A stretch of DNA of 64,000 nt from Perca fluviatilis (taxonomy: Eukaryota; Chordata; Actinopteri; Perciformes; Percidae). The DNA is taken from positions 23,059,169-23,123,168 of the forward strand of contig NC_053126.1 of the NCBI RefSeq assembly GCF_010015445.1, in the 5' to 3' direction. Below the pieces are notes generated by a model, which was given only the letters and a program-made list of their open reading frames with translations, made no database searches and was not told the origin of the DNA. The translations under genes were made by a program, and so were the position numbers. The number at the start of each line of letters is the position of its first letter. Position 1 is the stretch's first letter. This document shows, in pieces, positions 59,747 to 64,000 of the stretch.

Positions 59747-61098
59747 GGGTATTAAAAAAAAAAAATGAATGGTTGTTTGATTTAATGTTTTATATTACAA
59801 AATTTGAAATTGAAATGGGTGTTTTTTCCTTTTCATAGTCAAAAGGTAGTAAAAGAAATTTCAAATATGCTTTGATTTTCATTTTCTATTTCATATAATA
59901 AAAAAATAAAATCACTAGAAAACGGTTTGTTTTTTCATATTCTGATACCGGATGTCATTTCCAAGGCAACAGTGCCGATGTACCAGTGTTGTTTTCAGCC
60001 CAGGCTAAAATGACTTAGGAAACCTATACTCTGATAATGCTTGCGAGGACTTTTATTTCATAATGTCACATTTATTTACTACCCTCCCCTGCCTCCCTCT
60101 GACTCTCTGTCTCTACCCGCCGCAGACAACTTCGCCCGAAGAGAGTCGAACCAGCTGAGGAAATGGACTTTCAGTTCACGGCTGTAACGTTACCGTTACA
60201 GCGCCAAGGTCTGATCCCAGCAAACTTCCTGTTGCTGCCGTTGAGTTTGCTGATCTGGCAGAGAGTCACCGGCGGTTCGGGATCAGACCTCTGGTGCTGG
60301 GTCTAATGTTCTAATGTTAGCTGCTGCCGCTGCAGCTAGGCACCAGCCCGCTGTGACCATAGGTTGTGACCCGGGTTTCTGGTACTGACTGAGACTGGTC
60401 CGTCTGCGGAGCTGGGGTTACCCGCTCTAGCTAAGCTGGGAATCAGACGAATCTGCCGCGCTCGTGTTTTATTCATATTTCCTTTTGCAGATAGTGATAT
60501 GCTGTGATGCACTGATGCCAAGCAGGCTTGCTAGTCTGAGTCTGTGACATAACCAAACTTCCTTTGAAAAAAATTTGCAAATAGAGATGGAAATAAATGT
60601 GTACATATAAAGTCCCCTGAAATAAATAAAAGTAAACATACAGTATGTATTTAGGCTATTGAACTGTAATGACTAATGCATATGTTTATATTTATTGCCT
60701 CATTTATGTATTTCATGATGTATTTCATAGCCATATTTATATATGTATTTATGTAAAGAGGTGCAAAAAATGGAAGATCAGTCACTCAGGAAGTTAAGCT
60801 ACAAGTTTCCCTCAACTGCAGCCTGGGTAAAAGCAAAACTGGTAGGCTACACTGGTGCTATTGCCTTGGAAATGCAACATCCGGTCTAAAAAAAAAAATG
60901 GCATTTTTTTTTTTCATTTCAGTTTTCTAGTGATTTTATTTTTTGTTATATGAAATAGAAAATGAAAATCAAAGCATGTTTTAAATTTCTCTCATCCCCT
61001 TTTGACCATGAAAAGAAAAAAATGCCTTATATTTCAATTTAAAATTTTGTATTTTAAAACAAAAATCAAACTCAAAATCTCATTTTTTTGGTTTTTTT
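59747..61098. mobile_element. 1.35-kb element with ~260-bp imperfect inverted arms and structured core
   Basis: The left arm (59750 to about 60011) and right arm (about 60819 to 61098) are inverted copies, e.g. TTTGATTTTCATTTTCTATT against AATAGAAAATGAAAATCAAA, TCACTAGAAAAC against GTTTTCTAGTGA, and CATTTCCAAGGCAA against TTGCCTTGGAAATG. The core 60012-60818 is GC-richer with several perfect stems. No transposase was found, and the target duplication is not resolved because the right end abuts a TAGTCT-family fragment. Confidence 0.7.
60181..60290. other. Nested perfect stems in the core of the inverted-repeat element
   Basis: GCTGTAACG/CGTTACAGC (60181-60189 with 60194-60202), AGGTCTGATCCC/GGGATCAGACCT (60207-60218 with 60279-60290) and, inside that, AGCAAACT/AGTTTGCT (60219-60226 with 60244-60251). 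They could form a folded RNA or DNA structure; whether this region is transcribed is unknown. Confidence 0.6.
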
Positions 61099-61275
61099 AC
61101 CCTGCAGAGATCTGAGGAGCAGTTAACCTCAGTCCTCATAAATCCACCGGAGTTTAAAATTCCAACACAAAGAAAGCGGAAGGTGTTGGACATCCGGCCG
61201 AAATGAAAGACATCCGGCATAATTTCCGGCAGCACCTGAACAATCCTGGAAGTGGAATGTCGTAGATATAGACTA
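61099..61275 (+). mobile_element. TAGTCT-family element, 5' truncated
   Basis: From ACCCTGCAGAGATCTGAGGA through CAACACAAAGAAAGCGGAAG to GATATAGACTA it follows the right half of the family. The left part is missing where it meets the inverted-repeat element. Confidence 0.75.
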
Positions 61276-62318
61276 AGTATGCTCCAAACAGTTGTTGCTG
61301 TGCCAATACATCCCTAAATATGTTGCTTCCAGCAAAGCTTTGGTGATTTGAGCAGACAACAGCTTGCACAAAGGATGAGTATTTTGCTATTTACTCTTCT
61401 TGTTTCCATTCTGTCTAACCCTACCAAGGGTCCATCCATTTTCTGTGGGTGTAATGCAGGATTCCACACCCTGACCTTGATGGGGTGGCATGTTTAGAGG
61501 TCCCACACGTTCACTATTATCACACTTGATAATTGATTGTTCTTGTTGTTTTAAACTAAGAAGCGATGTAAGGACATCACAACACAATGAGTTAATCCCT
61601 GTGGGTAAATACACCTTCTGGAATCACAGCCGAAATCTTACAATCCAAATTACTCAAAAGAGAAAACATGGCAGGAGGCGTTTTTATTTTAGATAGTCAT
61701 CTTCTCTCTATTTGAAGTGACTAAAGATTGTCACACTCATTCTGCAGCCGTCACCTGTCAAACACCTCCTCCACGCCCTCCACGCTGACATCGGCCCCCA
61801 CCGAAAGCGAGAGATGGGTGATGAAGTTGGGTGGAGCGAGGTGGGGGGTTACATGTGTGCACTTTCAAGAGCACAACACTTGCTGTCTGGGAGTTATTAT
61901 GCGTTTGTGTAGTTCCTTTTTTTTTTTAAGGGGTTTGTCGAGTGGTCCCGTCAAATCCTTGTCCTCCCGGAGGACATTCGGGGGCTGGCATGTTGACAAG
62001 AGCAGCTGCCTCAGTCAACCCTGTGCGCTGATAAGAAGCAGCACATCTAAAGACTGAATAATGGCCTGCTGTCCTCACGTCTGCAGATCACTCCCATGCT
62101 GCAGGACAGCAGGGGACAGGCAATCAACGCTCAATCTCCAGGCATCGGGAACAAGAAAAAAAAAATCAGAGAAAGCGGTTCATGTAGTCAGCGGGGGACA
62201 GGAGGAGGATGTGCTTACCTTGACATCTGCACAACTGGGATACACTTGTACACATACATGTGTACATACATATGGCTGTGGTGCTCCCTGGTTCTGAGAT
62301 ACTGTAGTTGTCATACAT
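61276..62318. other. Non-coding, no recognised gene
   Basis: 61740-61850 is GC-richer with an open frame but no recognised domain or convincing splice sites. Confidence 0.35.
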
Positions 62319-62825
62319 CAGTGGTGGAATGTAACTAAGTACATTTACTGAAGTACTGCACTTAAATTGCTTGTACTTTACTTGAGTCTTTTCTTTTCAT
62401 GCCACTTTCTACTTCTACTCCACTACATTTCAGAGGGAAATATTGTACTTTTTACTCCACTACATTAATCTGAAAGCTTTAGTTACTAGTTAATATACAA
62501 ATTAAGATTTTTGAACACAAAATACATGCAGTTTTTATAAATAACATCTATTATTATAACTAAACTACCCAACAATATACAGGCCTACAAGTCCAGCTGA
62601 AATGATTAGACCATTAAACACAGTACTGTTTTGATCGTTTCCAGTTTTTGCATGTAGTACTTTTACTTTTAATACTTTAAGTACATTCTCGTGATGATAC
62701 TCACATACTTTTACTTTAGTAAACATTTTTAAAGCAAGGCCAATTAACTTGTAACAGAGTATTTTTACAGTGTGGTCTTAGTACTTTCACTTAAGTCAAT
62801 GATCTGAATACTTCTTCCAACACTG
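62319..62825 (+). mobile_element. Tact/ctccactacatt repeat, intact copy, hAT-like ends
   Basis: Starts CAGTGGTGGAATGTAACTAA and ends TTCTTCCAACACTG, so the ends are 11-bp inverted repeats with one mismatch. Flanks TCATACAT and CCATACCT agree at 6 of 8 bases, a possible decayed 8-bp duplication. Repeated TACTCCACTACATT blocks are inside. Same family as 24371 and the ELAC2 intron copies. Confidence 0.7.
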
Positions 62826-64000
62826 CCATACCTAAACTGCACATGTGCATCTTTGACCAGTTCTCAGAAACCAGTCAGTGATAAAACCTGCACATTTCAT
62901 CTTGTTAAATCCACCTGATTTACTTGTATCACAGAACACTTTTTCTTCTTTTAGGAAGAAATATTCCTATAGCATTGTTTCTCCTGCCCAACTAAAGAGC
63001 TTCACTCTGAAACTCACTCTCTGCACCAACACACTCACCTACTGTCTGTCTGCAAATAATCAGTGGATGACAGTTTTATAATTCTGCAGGGATGATGAGA
63101 TCATGCTTCACAATCTAAGTTACAGCTTGAATGAATATTGCATTCCATTGTGTCTGTCTCACTAGTGTCACATTGAGTTACAGTTATTTTCTGCTGCAGT
63201 GCTGCATTTTCTGCAGTGCAAACATTAGGCAAAGTCATACCCAATTCTGCTTTTGTGGAATATATAATATGTATAGGATGGAACCATACCTTACATTAAG
63301 AAGAGTAACAGTGACAAAGCTTTTGTAATTAAATGTATCCAACATTTTCCAAATCACGTTGTATCTGTGATTAAACTTAAATACTTAAAAACTTAAAAAG
63401 ATTACCTCCCTAATACTAATGAAATCCAACTTTCCTCTTTCTTTTCACTGTGGTCCTTTAATTGTCTTCCATGCTATTGTAAGCTTAGATAAACTGGCAA
63501 AATATCTAAACATTTGTCTTTTTTAAGTTTTACTTTTTGTCACTGCAGTGCTGTCAAATCCCAATTTAAGTGCTCCAATGCACCAAAGTGACCCCACACT
63601 TGATGAAAACTTCAAGATGTGTATGGAAGATCGTAAAGACCAATACTGATATTTTCAAATGTATTTATTTTTTGTGGTCATCAAGGAAGAAATACACAAT
63701 GAGATAAATTTCCATAACATAACTTAAACATTACAGTGTTGGATATGCTGAGACAGAAATAAAACATGATATATAATTATTATTCTGGTAATTGGTAAAA
63801 TGACAAAACAAAACATATCAAAGTTTAATACCTTGCTAGTGGTCCTGTGAGGCTGTATTGCCCATTTAGCACCTAAAATACAAAATTATTGGATGGATGA
63901 AAAATGGAGAGGGTGGCATTGAAAACAAAAAGGGTTTATCTTCTGGTGAACATTTGTTTTAGTGTTTGAGAGATGTGCATTTAAGTCTTGCGTTTTCTGT
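62826..64000. other. Non-coding to window end
   Basis: AT-rich, with no exon, RNA gene or bounded element recognised. Confidence 0.4.

Noticed and set aside
61728..62057. Possible exon following CTGCAG at about 61743
   Set aside because: The peptide is not recognised, frame choice is ambiguous and no good donor follows.

Overview
The window looks like nuclear DNA of a spiny-rayed (percomorph-type) teleost fish. Three things point there: a spliced vertebrate gene with GT-AG introns, many dispersed repeats of kinds common in fish genomes (a Rex3 LINE, tRNA-derived SINEs, TTAA-flanked MITEs, hAT-like and Mutator-like short elements), and long AT-rich non-coding stretches with microsatellites. 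It is not bacterial, and no CRISPR array, operon or phage is present.

Only one protein-coding gene can be supported. Bases 1-4398 (+) hold the last eight coding exons of ELAC2, the long form of tRNase Z. About 293 residues are visible, starting at the zinc-binding motif HMHADHH and ending at a TGA at 4396-4398, with polyadenylation signals at 4508 and 4587. The upstream exons lie outside the window. Two introns carry similar ~400-bp repeat copies in the same orientation.

The remaining ~59 kb has no exon I can recognise and behaves as a repeat-rich intergenic region. Its main landmarks are: a dispersed ~250-bp repeat in two ~96% similar copies (8433 and 15053); a near full-length but frameshifted Rex3 LINE on the minus strand (11454-14788) with a 19-bp target-site duplication; a family of short elements with TAGTCT...AGACTA ends and 9-bp target-site duplications (five bounded copies plus fragments); several TTAA-bounded MITEs, one nested inside another; a 1.7-kb hAT-like element holding a SINE; a 1.4-kb TTAA-bounded element with a perfect 24-bp hairpin; a 34-bp minisatellite; a nested palindromic structure at 55.7-56.6 kb; and a 1.35-kb element with ~260-bp inverted arms around a GC-richer, hairpin-rich core (59.75-61.1 kb).

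The repeats do not form a pathway. Together they record successive insertions: SINE into hAT-like element, MITE into MITE, LINE into an older repeat, one repeat into another. I found no convincing new molecular system. The items most worth following up are the 9-bp-TSD element family and the inverted-repeat element with the structured core.
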